Assembly: GCF_024499015.1 (NCBI RefSeq) | Contig: NZ_CP098604.1 | Location: 2,542,001-2,606,000, forward strand | DNA: 64,000 nucleotides | Direction of reading: 5' to 3' | Source: Xanthomonas hortorum pv. pelargonii | GTDB taxonomy: Bacteria > Pseudomonadota > Gammaproteobacteria > Xanthomonadales > Xanthomonadaceae | Shown: positions 17,873 through 26,449 of the stretch, in pieces | Position numbering within the stretch: position 1 is the stretch's first letter | Layout of the letters: each line of letters begins with the position of its first letter | Notes under the pieces: model-generated | What the model was told of the DNA's origin: nothing | Seen by the model: the letters and a program-made list of their open reading frames with translations, nothing else | The model's database searches: none | Position numbers and translations under genes: made by a program

Positions 17873-18691
17873 ATGACGACGCTTCCGATACCAGTGATGG
17901 ACGTTGCCGCGCAACGCGATCTGGCCACGGCGCACGCGCTGTTGGAAAACCCCGGTGTGGCAGCGCAACTTGCCAACGCGCTGGGCGCGCCGATCGAAAG
18001 TCTGATCACCAAGCGGCTACCGAAAATGCTGACCCGCAGCATCGATGGGGTCACTCGCCGCGCATTGCAGGTGGCAATGAAATCGGCATTGCTCAGCTTG
18101 CGCGGCCAGGCCGATACGCAGCGACCCGCCTCCACCGCGCGGCACACCATGGTGGTGGCTGTCGCGGGCGGTGCAGGCGGATTTTTCGGATTGCCCGGGC
18201 TGCTGGTGGAGCTGCCGGTCACCACCACGGTGATGCTGCGCTCCATCGCCGATATTGCACGCTCGGAAGGCGAATCGCTGCACGATCCGGAAACGGCGCT
18301 GGCCTGTCTGGAAGTGCTGGCGCATGGCGGGCGCAGCGTCAGCGACGATGGTGCCGAATCCGGCTATTTCGCCGTGCGCGCGGCGATGGCGCAGCAACTC
18401 AGCGCCGCCGCGCATTACGTGGCCGCACATGGGTTCGCCAGCAAGGGTGCGCCCGCACTGGTGTCGTTGGTCTCGCGCGTTGCGGCCAAGTTCTCGGTCA
18501 ACGTGGGCGAAAAACTCGCCGTGCAGGCGGTGCCGCTGGTAGGTGCCGTAAGTGGCGCAACGCTCAATACCGTGTTCATGCGCCACTTCCAGGCGATGGC
18601 ACGCGGGCATTTCATCGTGCGTCGATTGGAGCGGCGCTTTGGAGAAGAGGCCGTGCGGCGTGCGTATGACGCATTGCCTGCACCGCGTTGA
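17873..18691 (+). CDS. EcsC-family protein
   Basis: A 272-residue protein. The EcsC-like region includes TMVVAVAGGAGGFFGLPGLL, TTTVMLRSIADIARSEGES, DPETALACLEVLAHGG and GEKLAVQAVPLVGAVSGATL, matching the PF12787 family. The glycine-rich hydrophobic segments may insert in or lie on the membrane. In Bacillus EcsC is encoded beside an ABC transporter but is not needed for it, and in proteobacteria the role is unknown. It is divergent from the SRPBCC gene with about 145 bases between. It is followed by repeat elements A2 and B2, with no neighbour on the same strand for 600 bases. Confidence 0.85.
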   Translation: MTTLPIPVMDVAAQRDLATAHALLENPGVAAQLANALGAPIESLITKRLPKMLTRSIDGVTRRALQVAMKSALLSLRGQADTQRPASTARHTMVVAVAGGAGGFFGLPGLLVELPVTTTVMLRSIADIARSEGESLHDPETALACLEVLAHGGRSVSDDGAESGYFAVRAAMAQQLSAAAHYVAAHGFASKGAPALVSLVSRVAAKFSVNVGEKLAVQAVPLVGAVSGATLNTVFMRHFQAMARGHFIVRRLERRFGEEAVRRAYDALPAPR

Positions 18692-18766
18692 GATTCAGAT
18701 AGCACCTCATAGGACGCTCGCGCGGCATGTACTGCTCTCACCTGCGCACCGACCATTTCGACTGGT

Positions 18767-18868
18767 CCTTGCCCGCCCACCGTCGCGGGACCTTACGCGG
18801 CATGGATGCCGCGTAAGAGCTTACAGGGACGTACTTGCAGCGTGTCCTGCGATGGTGGGCGGGCAAGG
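18767..18868 (-). repeat. Palindromic element, type A (copy A2)
   Basis: The outer arms CCTTGCCCGCCCACCGTCGC and GATGGTGGGCGGGCAAGG pair with one or two mismatches. The inner hairpin TTACGCGGCAT/ATGCCGCGTAA is perfect. The one-sided insert, read on the minus strand, begins ACGCTGCAAGTACGTCC and ends TGTAAGCTC. This subtype is shared with copies A3 and A10. Confidence 0.9.
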
Positions 18869-18998
18869 GCCCTGCAACCAGGCCGCAGATCAGCCACTCT
18901 ACGACTGATCTATCAGCACTGCCCAATCACACCAAGACAACTGAGATTTCGAGTCGTAGCGTGGTTTGATGCAGTTAAAAGCTTAGTGAGTCGAGGGC

Positions 18999-19101
18999 GC
19001 GATGCGCTCACCGCTTGCGGGACACGCCGCAAGTACGTCCCTGTAGGCTCGGTGGCGGCATCCATGCCGCCACACGGTCCCGCAACCGGTGAGCGCATCG
19101 C
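18999..19101 (+). repeat. Palindromic element, type B (copy B2)
   Basis: The outer arms GCGATGCGCTCACCGCTTGC and GCAACCGGTGAGCGCATCGC pair almost perfectly. The inner hairpin is GTGGCGGCAT/ATGCCGCCAC. The insert begins ACGCCGCAAGTACGTCC. The arms differ from the GCGGTGTCCTC arms of other B copies, yet both sides match each other. It is the partner of A2, 131 bases away; the remainder of 18692-19313 holds no gene that I can support. Confidence 0.9.
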
Positions 19102-19313
19102 ACCTGCTCATTTGGCTGTGTGCTGATGGGAACTACAAAGCCGACTGCGCTCACTTACTTTTTGGACGTAGTAGTTCACTGACCTCCAAGTCTTGTGTTG
19201 CTCCGTCGGTCATTCCCGCTGATCTGCGCGTTGATCGCTTGCCAGCAGAGCTTTGGATGCACGATGCCACTGCGACACGTCACAATCACTTTCGCCTATG
19301 TCGGACCTCGTCC

Positions 19314-19952
19314 ATGAGCAAACCTTTTTCGCCAGCGTCCGCGCGCAATCGTGACCCGATTCTTGCGGTATTGCAGCGGCACTTTGCCGACCGTCGTCAT
19401 GTGTTGGAGATCGGTGCAGGCACCGGGCAGCACGCGGTGCATTTTGCGGCGGCGATGCCGTGGCTGCGTTGGCAGGCGAGCGATCATCCCGATCATTTGC
19501 CGGGCATGACGCAGTGGCTGGACGAGGCTGCATTGCCAAATACGCCGCCACCGATTCCGTTGCAGGCGGTGCTGACGCCGACGCCTGGTCTGGCACCGGC
19601 ACCGCCGTTGCCGCCGGTGCAGGCAGGCGAGCCTGCCGGCTATGACGCTGTATATAGCGCCAATACCTTGCATATCATGGGCTGGCCGCAAGTGCAGGCG
19701 TTGTTCGCGGGATTGCCCACAGTGATGGCGCCGCAGGCGGTACTAGTGATCTACGGGCCGTTTAATCGTGATGGACAATTCACCAGCGACAGCAATCGCG
19801 CATTCGATGCGATGTTGCGCGAGCGCGATGCGGCCTCGGGGATCCGCGATGCAGAGGCGGTGGATGCGCTGGCGGCTTCGGTTGGATTGCAATTGATCGA
19901 CGATGTGGCATTGCCGGCAAATAATGTATGTCGGGTGTGGCGGCGAGCGTAA
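19314..19952 (+). CDS. DUF938 SAM-dependent methyltransferase-like protein
   Basis: A 212-residue protein from MSKPFSPASARNRDPILAVL. Motif I VLEIGAGTGQHAVHFAAAMP is the S-adenosylmethionine-binding glycine loop. YDAVYSANTLHIMGWPQVQ and VLVIYGPFNRDGQFTSDSN are characteristic of DUF938, a class I methyltransferase-like family present in bacteria and animals (METTL26). The substrate is unknown. The start at 19314 is where homology begins; the longer frame from 19089 reads through intergenic repeat DNA. Palindromic repeats flank it on both sides. Confidence 0.88.
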   Translation: MSKPFSPASARNRDPILAVLQRHFADRRHVLEIGAGTGQHAVHFAAAMPWLRWQASDHPDHLPGMTQWLDEAALPNTPPPIPLQAVLTPTPGLAPAPPLPPVQAGEPAGYDAVYSANTLHIMGWPQVQALFAGLPTVMAPQAVLVIYGPFNRDGQFTSDSNRAFDAMLRERDAASGIRDAEAVDALAASVGLQLIDDVALPANNVCRVWRRA

Positions 19953-19999
19953 GTCGGTTGCTTTTTTGAAAAGCATGCACACCGACATTCCCGACTGGT

Positions 20000-20101
20000 C
20001 CTTGCCCGCGCACCGTCGCGGGACCTTACGCGGCATGGATGCCGCGTAAGAGCTTACAAGGACGTACTTGCAGCGTGTCCCGCGATGGTGGGCGGGCAAG
20101 G
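20000..20101 (-). repeat. Palindromic element, type A (copy A3)
   Basis: The outer arms CCTTGCCCGCGCACCGTCGC and GATGGTGGGCGGGCAAGG pair with few mismatches. The inner hairpin TTACGCGGCAT/ATGCCGCGTAA is intact. The insert is of the TGCAAG...GTAAGCTC subtype, as in A2 and A10. It stands alone between the DUF938 gene and the 3' end of the membrane-protein operon, with no B partner within 1 kb. Confidence 0.9.
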
Positions 20102-20239
20102 ACCCTGCAGCCAGGCCGCAGATCAGCCGCTCTACACCTGATCCATCCGCTTGGTACAACCACGACAGGGCACTCAAAATTTCGAGTCGTGAAAGCGGCA
20201 TCGCACCCATATGCTGATGGGGGTTGACGCGGCAGCAAC

Positions 20240-22009
20240 TCAGCGCCTGCGTCGTTCCAGCCACCACAACGCCGTGGCTAGCGTGAGCCAGGCCAGTAGC
20301 CACGGCCAGCGGGTGCCGGGTTGGGCTATTGGCGTGCTGAGGGTCGCGTTTGTGTTGGTTGCTGTGGCGGCCATCGCAAGGGTGGCGTCGCGGGTTTGTT
20401 GGGTATGCACGGTGGGTGCGTCGGCGGGCGCGCGGACGTAAAGCCAGCGTTGGTCTTTGCCGGTTTGCAGGCGATGCCAGCCTGCGCTTGTGGGCCAGTA
20501 GGCGGCGCAGGTTTGGGCGCTGCTGGTGGGGTCGATCAGCAACGGTTGGGCTGGACCGGTGGGGCCGGTGACATGCGCGTCTGCAGCGATACCGCACAGT
20601 GACATGCGCTGTTGCGACCAGCCTTCTTGCACCGGGGCGGGTGCGGTGTCGCCCGCGCGGGCGACGGCGCCGAACAGCTGCGCCCACAGCGCGGCATGCA
20701 GGTCGCTGCGGCCGGCCAATACCAACGCGAAGCTGTCTTCGATCAGGGCGATGCCGATGCGGCCGCGGCCTTGTGCGTGCCACCAGCCCAGCGCGCTGCC
20801 GTCGTCTGCGCGTGCTGCAATCACTGCCTCGGCATCTTGCGGTTGCAGATCGCGGCGTTGCAGCGGTGGAAGTGCGGGAGTGTCGGCAGGGGCTGCAGCT
20901 GGATCGATGGACGGTGCGGCCGATGACAGCGATCGCGGGGCGGCGATTGCAGTGCTGGTCGTTCCGCCGGTTGTCGCAAAGCCGAGCGCGTTGAGTGCTG
21001 CGCGGGTGCCGGCATCCAGTGGTCCGTCGGTGCGTACCAGCACGCCCAGGCCGCGGTCGATCGCGGCACGCACGCTCTGGCGTTGCGTGCTGCCCAGCGT
21101 GACCAGGCGGCGTTGGTCGATGACCAGCAGGTCGAGTGTGTCCAGGCTGGTGGCGTCCAGTGCGGCGCTCTCGCCCAGTTGCACGCCGGGGCCGACCGCG
21201 ATCTGGCTGCGCACGTCCAGCCCGGCATCGCTGGCCCAGCGGCGCAGGTATTTCAGTTCCGGCTGCGGTGCGCCGGCCAGCAACAGCACACGCGCGGGCG
21301 GCACTACGGTGATCAGCACCGGCACCTGTACGCGGCTGCGTTCGGCGCCTGCGGCATCGCGCAGGCGCAGCGCGAACACCACCTGCCCGGGTGCGCGCGC
21401 CAGGCCACGCAGATGCACCTGACCGGTTACGTTGGCTACGGCGGTGTCGACCACCTGGCCGGCGGGGTCGAGTAGCTCCACCCGTGCTGCCGGCAGGCCC
21501 TGGACGCGGGCGCTGATGGCGAAGGTTTCGCCGGGGGCGACCGGTGGCGGTGTCGAGACGGCGACCAAACCTTGCGGTGCCGGGTTCAGCGCCAGTCGCA
21601 GCGGTACGCCAAGTGCATCGCGGTCGCGTGCCGGCAGGCCGGTGCCATGCACGACCACTGCGGTGGTGCCGGGTGCGCGGCGCAGGGCGGTGGCCAGATC
21701 CGGTACGCGTGCCACGCCTGCCAGCGCAGGCGCTTCGGGCAAGGCGACCCACTGCGCCGCATTCGGGCCGACCTGTGCTGCCGTGGTGCCCGCGGTGGCG
21801 ACGTGCAGCTCGCTCGTGCTGCCAGCGCGCGGGGGCGGCAGCAGCACCGGGTAGAGCAGGCCGGCGAGCAGCGGTTGGGCGGCAAGCAACAGCCACAGCC
21901 TGGCGCGCGAATGTGGTTGCCGAGCGTGTGCGCGTGACAGCCGGAACCAGCCGACGACGACCACCAGAAAGAGTGCCGAACCGACCAGCCAGGGCAGTGA
22001 CAGCGTCAT
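20240..22009 (-). CDS. Membrane-anchored protein ending the MoxR/DUF58 cluster
   Basis: 589 residues from MTLSLPWLVGSALFLVVVVG, a membrane anchor, with a second helix near RLWLLLAAQPLLAGLLYPVL and a last one at the C-terminus (RWPWLLAWLTLATALWWLER). The large region between is extracytoplasmic. It contains a beta-sandwich-like stretch (LRLRDAAGAERSRVQVPVLI) and a glutamine-amidotransferase-like or CHASE-type segment (ARVLLLAGAPQPELKYLRRW, DTLDLLVIDQRRLVTLG), as in BatA-related proteins of MoxR operons. No catalytic residues were recognised. Its ATG overlaps the stop of the upstream gene (ATGA), so the two are translationally coupled. Confidence 0.75.
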   Translation of the reverse strand: MTLSLPWLVGSALFLVVVVGWFRLSRAHARQPHSRARLWLLLAAQPLLAGLLYPVLLPPPRAGSTSELHVATAGTTAAQVGPNAAQWVALPEAPALAGVARVPDLATALRRAPGTTAVVVHGTGLPARDRDALGVPLRLALNPAPQGLVAVSTPPPVAPGETFAISARVQGLPAARVELLDPAGQVVDTAVANVTGQVHLRGLARAPGQVVFALRLRDAAGAERSRVQVPVLITVVPPARVLLLAGAPQPELKYLRRWASDAGLDVRSQIAVGPGVQLGESAALDATSLDTLDLLVIDQRRLVTLGSTQRQSVRAAIDRGLGVLVRTDGPLDAGTRAALNALGFATTGGTTSTAIAAPRSLSSAAPSIDPAAAPADTPALPPLQRRDLQPQDAEAVIAARADDGSALGWWHAQGRGRIGIALIEDSFALVLAGRSDLHAALWAQLFGAVARAGDTAPAPVQEGWSQQRMSLCGIAADAHVTGPTGPAQPLLIDPTSSAQTCAAYWPTSAGWHRLQTGKDQRWLYVRAPADAPTVHTQQTRDATLAMAATATNTNATLSTPIAQPGTRWPWLLAWLTLATALWWLERRRR

Positions 22010-24282
22010 GGCTGCGGCTCCCGGCGCAGTGCATCCAGATAGCGTTGGCCGCGCGCGTCCGGTGTGGCGCGTCGGTGGACGGGCGCGGGCGGGGCGATGA
22101 GGGTGCGCCAGACCTGGGTACGCAGTTGGGCGCGGCAGCTGGCGCAGTCCGGTTCGGCGCGCAGGGTTTCCACTGCGGCGGCCAGGCTCAGCGGGTCGTG
22201 CAGTCGGTCTTGCTGGCGCTGCAGCCACTGCGCGTAGCGAGCCAGGGTGGCGTCCGCTACCGGCGCCTGTTCGCCCAGCGCGTCCCACAACTGCAGGGCG
22301 GACGGGTCGGGATCCGGGCGGGTGTCCAGCCCGGCGGCACGGTCGCCCAGGCCGGCGCGGTCGCCGCTCAGGCGTCGGCTGGGGTCGATCGGAGGTAGCT
22401 GGGTGCCGACCCGCGCCAGGTAGATGCGTTCGGCCTGCTGCACCTGCTTGATGAAGCCCAGCGCCTTGTTGGCATAAGGCAGCGCACGCTCGGGGTGGCC
22501 CTGGCGCAGCGCGCCCTCGGACTGCCACATCTGATCCAGCGCGGCGCGCAGCAGGGCGCGCGTTTGCGGGTCGAGCAGGGTGGCGGCTTCGGCGTGGTCG
22601 TGGGTATGCCCGAACTCGGAGAGCACATCCTGCGCCTGGCCGAAGCTGCTGCGCTCGGGCCGGCCGTTGTTGTTGCCGTGGTCATGGTCGTGATCATCCA
22701 GCGCGGCGGCGCCGGGTTCGGATGCGGCGTCATGCTTGTGGTCGTCGTGCCCGTGTTCGTCCTGGGCGGGCGCCTGCGCCGCTGCCGCAGGCGTTGCCGG
22801 CGCATCCGCAGTGGGCATGTCGGCGGTGGGCAGATCGTCGGCCGGTGCGTCGCTGGTGGGCGGGGCGTCGGCGGTCGGCGGGCCCTTGGGTGCGCCTTCG
22901 CTCTCTTCGCCGAGGAACTGGCCGTAGCGCAGTCGCAACAGGCGCTGGTCCACGCCGATGGCGTCGGACCGCTTGAGATAGGCATCCGGGTCCAGGCGCG
23001 GCTTTTCCTTCAGCAGCGCCTCGGCGTCGATGATGATCTGGCGCTGGCTGCGGAAGTAAGCCGGCAAGGTTTGTTTGACGCTGGCCTCCAGGCCGGCGGC
23101 CATGGTCTGTTCGGGCGGCGGCCAGCGCAGGATCACGCTGGCGCTGCGGCCTTCCTGCGGCCCGGGTTGGCGGGTGTCGTGGACGATCAATTGGGCGATC
23201 AGGTCGTCGCCGGCCGCCATGCCCAGGGCCTGCGGCTGCAGCGTGGTGGAAAAGCTGCGTTGCCTGGCCGGGCCGCTGCCGGTGAGGGTGCGGCGCTGGG
23301 TCTTGAAGGTGATGTTCTCGCCGCTGCCCTGGGCCAGGGTCAGGCGCAGCTCGGCGGTGGCGGCCACCGCGTAGTCGTCGCTGGCTTCGAAGCGCAGCGT
23401 CCAGCCGGCATTGGTGGGCGTCCACAGCACCAGGCTTTGTTCGGGCGCCAATACGCGCACCTGCGGCGGGCGATCCGGCAGCACGTCGAGCCGATGCAGC
23501 TGGCGGTCTGCCGGCGCACCGTCGATGAGGATGCGATACAGGCTGGCGCGCTCGGCGATCCACTGGCCTTGCCACTGATCGCTGCTGCCTTGCCGGGCCA
23601 GCGCGATGAGGCGGCCGTCGGTGAGCCGCAGCGCCACGCTGCGCGGGGCGGGGCTGACCTGCAGCTGCCACTCCAGCTGGGTGCCGGTTGGCACGCGCGC
23701 ATCCAGGCCGGGCAGGCGTGTGGACGGCAGGCCGGTGTAAGCGGGCGGGGTACTGTGTAGCCGGGAATGACGCAGTGTGGGAGCGCCGTTGCCGGCACGG
23801 GCGGCGGCGACGCGGTCGTTGCTCGGCGCGGGCTGGGTGGCGCGGTGTGGCCAAAGCAGTAGCGCGACGCAGGCCAGCAGGCCGAGCAGGCTCCATGGCC
23901 AGGCACGCTGCCACGGCCAGGCTGGGCGGAGATCGCGCGGGGTGTTGCGCAGGCGCTGTTCCAGGCGCTGCCGTTGCAGGGCCTGCAAGGGGCCGAGCTG
24001 CGCGGTCGAGGCGAACAGCAGGTCGCTGCTGTCTTCCAGATCTGCTTCGCGATCCAGCCGGCGGATCAGCCAGGTCTGGTCCAGCCGGCGTGCCGCCAGC
24101 ACCGCCACGCCGGCCATTGCCAACACACCGGCAATGAGCAACGGCACGATCGCCACATGCGCGCCGGTGCGCCAGGCCAGCAGCGCCGGGAGGACAGCCA
24201 GCGGTAGCCCGAACAGCAGCACGCCTGCGGCCTGCCGCCTTCGCGCGGCCTGCCATGCGTGGTGCGGCGCCGGCGTGCTCAT
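22006..24282 (-). CDS. DUF4175-like membrane protein with His/Asp-rich loop
   Basis: 758 residues from MSTPAPHHAWQAARRRQA. Two membrane helices (about 20-70: LPLAVLPALLAWRTGAHVAI, PLLIAGVLAMAGVAVLAARR) and a third near 130-150 (PWSLLGLLACVALLLWP) precede a large periplasmic region. That region contains LEWQLQVSPAPRSVALRLTD and WTLRFEASDDYAVAATAELR, in the style of DUF4175 proteins. Near residues 470-530 is an unusual run rich in His and Asp (DEHGHDDHKHDAASEP, then DDHDHDHG), likely to bind metal ions. The tail is helical (RALLRAALDQMWQSEGALR). The gene overlaps both neighbours by ATGA, so it belongs to the MoxR operon. Confidence 0.75.
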   Translation of the reverse strand: MSTPAPHHAWQAARRRQAAGVLLFGLPLAVLPALLAWRTGAHVAIVPLLIAGVLAMAGVAVLAARRLDQTWLIRRLDREADLEDSSDLLFASTAQLGPLQALQRQRLEQRLRNTPRDLRPAWPWQRAWPWSLLGLLACVALLLWPHRATQPAPSNDRVAAARAGNGAPTLRHSRLHSTPPAYTGLPSTRLPGLDARVPTGTQLEWQLQVSPAPRSVALRLTDGRLIALARQGSSDQWQGQWIAERASLYRILIDGAPADRQLHRLDVLPDRPPQVRVLAPEQSLVLWTPTNAGWTLRFEASDDYAVAATAELRLTLAQGSGENITFKTQRRTLTGSGPARQRSFSTTLQPQALGMAAGDDLIAQLIVHDTRQPGPQEGRSASVILRWPPPEQTMAAGLEASVKQTLPAYFRSQRQIIIDAEALLKEKPRLDPDAYLKRSDAIGVDQRLLRLRYGQFLGEESEGAPKGPPTADAPPTSDAPADDLPTADMPTADAPATPAAAAQAPAQDEHGHDDHKHDAASEPGAAALDDHDHDHGNNNGRPERSSFGQAQDVLSEFGHTHDHAEAATLLDPQTRALLRAALDQMWQSEGALRQGHPERALPYANKALGFIKQVQQAERIYLARVGTQLPPIDPSRRLSGDRAGLGDRAAGLDTRPDPDPSALQLWDALGEQAPVADATLARYAQWLQRQQDRLHDPLSLAAAVETLRAEPDCASCRAQLRTQVWRTLIAPPAPVHRRATPDARGQRYLDALRREPQP

Positions 24283-25469
24283 GCCGCGTTGCTCCGGCGT
24301 GGCGATGTGGCCAGCCAGCGTTCGGCCGCGAACAGCAGCAGCACCAAGCCGATCAGCAATGGCGCCAGCGACCACGGTGCGGTGGTCAGGCGAATGGCCG
24401 CAGGGCCGCGCTGTGGTTGCTGGGTCTGTGCCAGCGCGCGCTGTGGTGCGGGTGGCGGTTGCAGGGCATCGTGCAGGCGGGTGGGGAAATCGGCGTCCAG
24501 CAAGGCGGGCAGGTGCTGCGGCTGCAGCGGCACGGACCAGCGCAACAGGCGCCCGCGCCCGAATGCGATGGCGTCGATCAGCGGCACGCCGTGCGTGTCT
24601 TGCAGCACTGCCTGCCGCGGGCCGGCGAGTGCGGGCGGGGCCGGCGTTTGCGCAGCGATCAGCAGTTGCCCTCCGGCCGCGACCCAGGCGATGACCGGCG
24701 CAGGTGGTGCGCTGTGCGATAGCCAGACCACCACCGTGCCGGGTGCCCAGCGAGCTGGCACTGCGGCGTCGGGGGCGCTGACTGGCAACGCGCCGGGCAC
24801 TGCCCACGCAGCGTGTACGGCGCGCAGATAGCGCAGCGCCGGCTCGGCGGGGTCATCGGTGATCGCCTGCAGCCGCAGCGGCGCGATGGCTGCGGCAGTG
24901 GCGAGCGGCGATTGGCCTGGTAGCACCTGCCATTGCACGTTGCGCGACAGCTGCAGGCGCTGTGCATCCAGCGGCCCCCAGTGGCTTGGCACGATTACGC
25001 TGAGTGCGGTGTCCGCCGGCAGGCTGGCATCGAGTTCGCGCAGCAGGCTGCCGACCGGCTGCGCGGTGCCGGCGGTCGCGGTGTATGGGTTGGTCGCATC
25101 GGCATCGATCGGCGGGAAGCCCGGCGCCAGCCACACCCACTGCGCGTTCGCTGCGTGGCTGAGCGCGCGCGCCGCGGCCACATCCACGCCAGGACTCACC
25201 GCAATCCGCGGGCGCACATCCTGATGGTCGCGCAAGGCCGGCTCGGCCAGCAGCAGCGCCAACGCGGCGAGCAACAGCAGGCGTACCAGCAGCAGCGGCC
25301 ATTCGTCGAAGCGCACACGATGCCGTGGGCGCGGCAGCGCACGCAGCCAGCGCAGTGCGGCGAAGTCGGTGGGCCGGTGTTCGCTGCGGCGTGCCAGGTG
25401 GATCAGCAGCGGCAGCAGCAGTGCGGCCAACGCGGCCAGGCCGGCGGGAAAGAGCAGGAGCAGGTTCAC
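24279..25469 (-). CDS. BatA/BatB-like N-terminal membrane protein
   Basis: 396 residues with GTG start at 25469, giving NLLLLFPAGLAALAALLLPL then LLIHLARRSEHRPTDFAALR: the double-helix N-terminus of the BatA family (PF07584), where a Leu-x-His/Arg-Leu motif follows the first helix. A second helix lies near WPLLLVRLLLLAALALLLAE and a last one at the C-terminus (SLAPLLIGLVLLLFAAERWL). The middle (about 90-330) resembles a degenerate von Willebrand-like or GATase-like module without a clear MIDAS motif. Such proteins are encoded with MoxR ATPases and DUF58 proteins. GTG is used because no ATG precedes the conserved helix. The end overlaps the next gene. Confidence 0.8.
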   Translation of the reverse strand: MNLLLLFPAGLAALAALLLPLLIHLARRSEHRPTDFAALRWLRALPRPRHRVRFDEWPLLLVRLLLLAALALLLAEPALRDHQDVRPRIAVSPGVDVAAARALSHAANAQWVWLAPGFPPIDADATNPYTATAGTAQPVGSLLRELDASLPADTALSVIVPSHWGPLDAQRLQLSRNVQWQVLPGQSPLATAAAIAPLRLQAITDDPAEPALRYLRAVHAAWAVPGALPVSAPDAAVPARWAPGTVVVWLSHSAPPAPVIAWVAAGGQLLIAAQTPAPPALAGPRQAVLQDTHGVPLIDAIAFGRGRLLRWSVPLQPQHLPALLDADFPTRLHDALQPPPAPQRALAQTQQPQRGPAAIRLTTAPWSLAPLLIGLVLLLFAAERWLATSPRRSNAA

Positions 25470-25539
25470 GGCTGCGCCACCCCAGCGGCGTGCGCGATGA
25501 GGTGCAATGACGGTACCTCGCCGAGACGGGAGTATTGGC

Positions 25540-26436
25540 TCATCGCCGCGCACCCTGCCCGAACAACGCGCGCAACGCCGCGTCGGGTGGTGCATCCAGA
25601 TAATGCAGCGCATGCGCAATGCCGGCGGCCTGCCAGCGGGCCTGCCGCGCGCGCTGTGCATCGCCGAAGCGTTGCAGATACGCATCGCGCATCGCGGCGC
25701 CATCGCCGAGCAATTCTTCGCCGGTTTCCGGATCGCGGAAGCGGTGCCCGCCGCTGAAAGTGAAATCGCGTTCGTCGCAGGTCAGCACTTGCAGCTGGAT
25801 CACTTCGCGGCGTGCGGCGGCAAGTTTTTCCAGCGCGCCGACCAATTCTTCGTCGAAGCCATCGCCGATCGACAGCACCAGCGCATGTGCGGCGATGCGT
25901 TCCCACAGCGGGCGTAGCGCATCCATGCCGGGCCAGCGTCCACCGGCGCGCAGACGCTGCAAGGCCAGCCAGAGCCGGTCGCGTTGACGTGGACCGCCGC
26001 CTGCCGGCACTGCCACCAGGCCATCGCCATGCACGGCGAATAGCCCGACTTGATCGCCCTGGCGCAGCGCCACTTCGGCAGCGCACGCGGCCAAGGTCGC
26101 CATCGCCTGCAAGCGCGTGTAGGCAGGGCGCGCCTGATCGGCCTGGCCTGCGGAGGCGGTGGCATCGAGCAACAGCCACAGCGTGAGCGGGCTTTCGCGC
26201 TCGGCTTCGCGCACGAAGAAGCGGTCCGAGCGTGCGTAGAGTTTCCAGTCGATCTGGCGCAACGCATCGCCGGGTTCCTAAGCGCGGTATTGCGAAAATT
26301 CCAGCCCGGCACCACGGTTGCGGCTGGCGTGCTGGCCGATGCCGTGCGCGCCCTGCGCGTGGCGCGCATGCAGCTGCAAACCGCGCAAGCGGCTGCGCAG
26401 CTCGGCAGGAATCAACGCCGGCAGGTCCACGCTCAC
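25540..26436 (-). pseudogene. DUF58 protein interrupted by an in-frame amber codon
   Basis: From GTG 26436 (SVDLPALIPAELRSRLRGL) the frame runs to GAGLEFSQYRA and meets TAG at 26275-26277. Directly after it, in the same frame, EPGDALRQIDWKLYARSD continues the DUF58 core through to 25540. DUF58 proteins carry Tyr at this place (YRxYxPGD), so TAC or TAT to TAG is the simple explanation. DUF58 proteins work with MoxR ATPases, perhaps as substrates or partners, and have a von Willebrand-like domain (here LLLDATASAGQ and VLSIGDGFDEELVG). An internal start at 26262 would give a protein lacking the first third. The gene begins 13 bases after the moxR stop and lies inside the operon, so polarity on downstream genes is possible. 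Confidence 0.8.
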
Positions 26437-26449
26437 GCTACTGCGCGCC

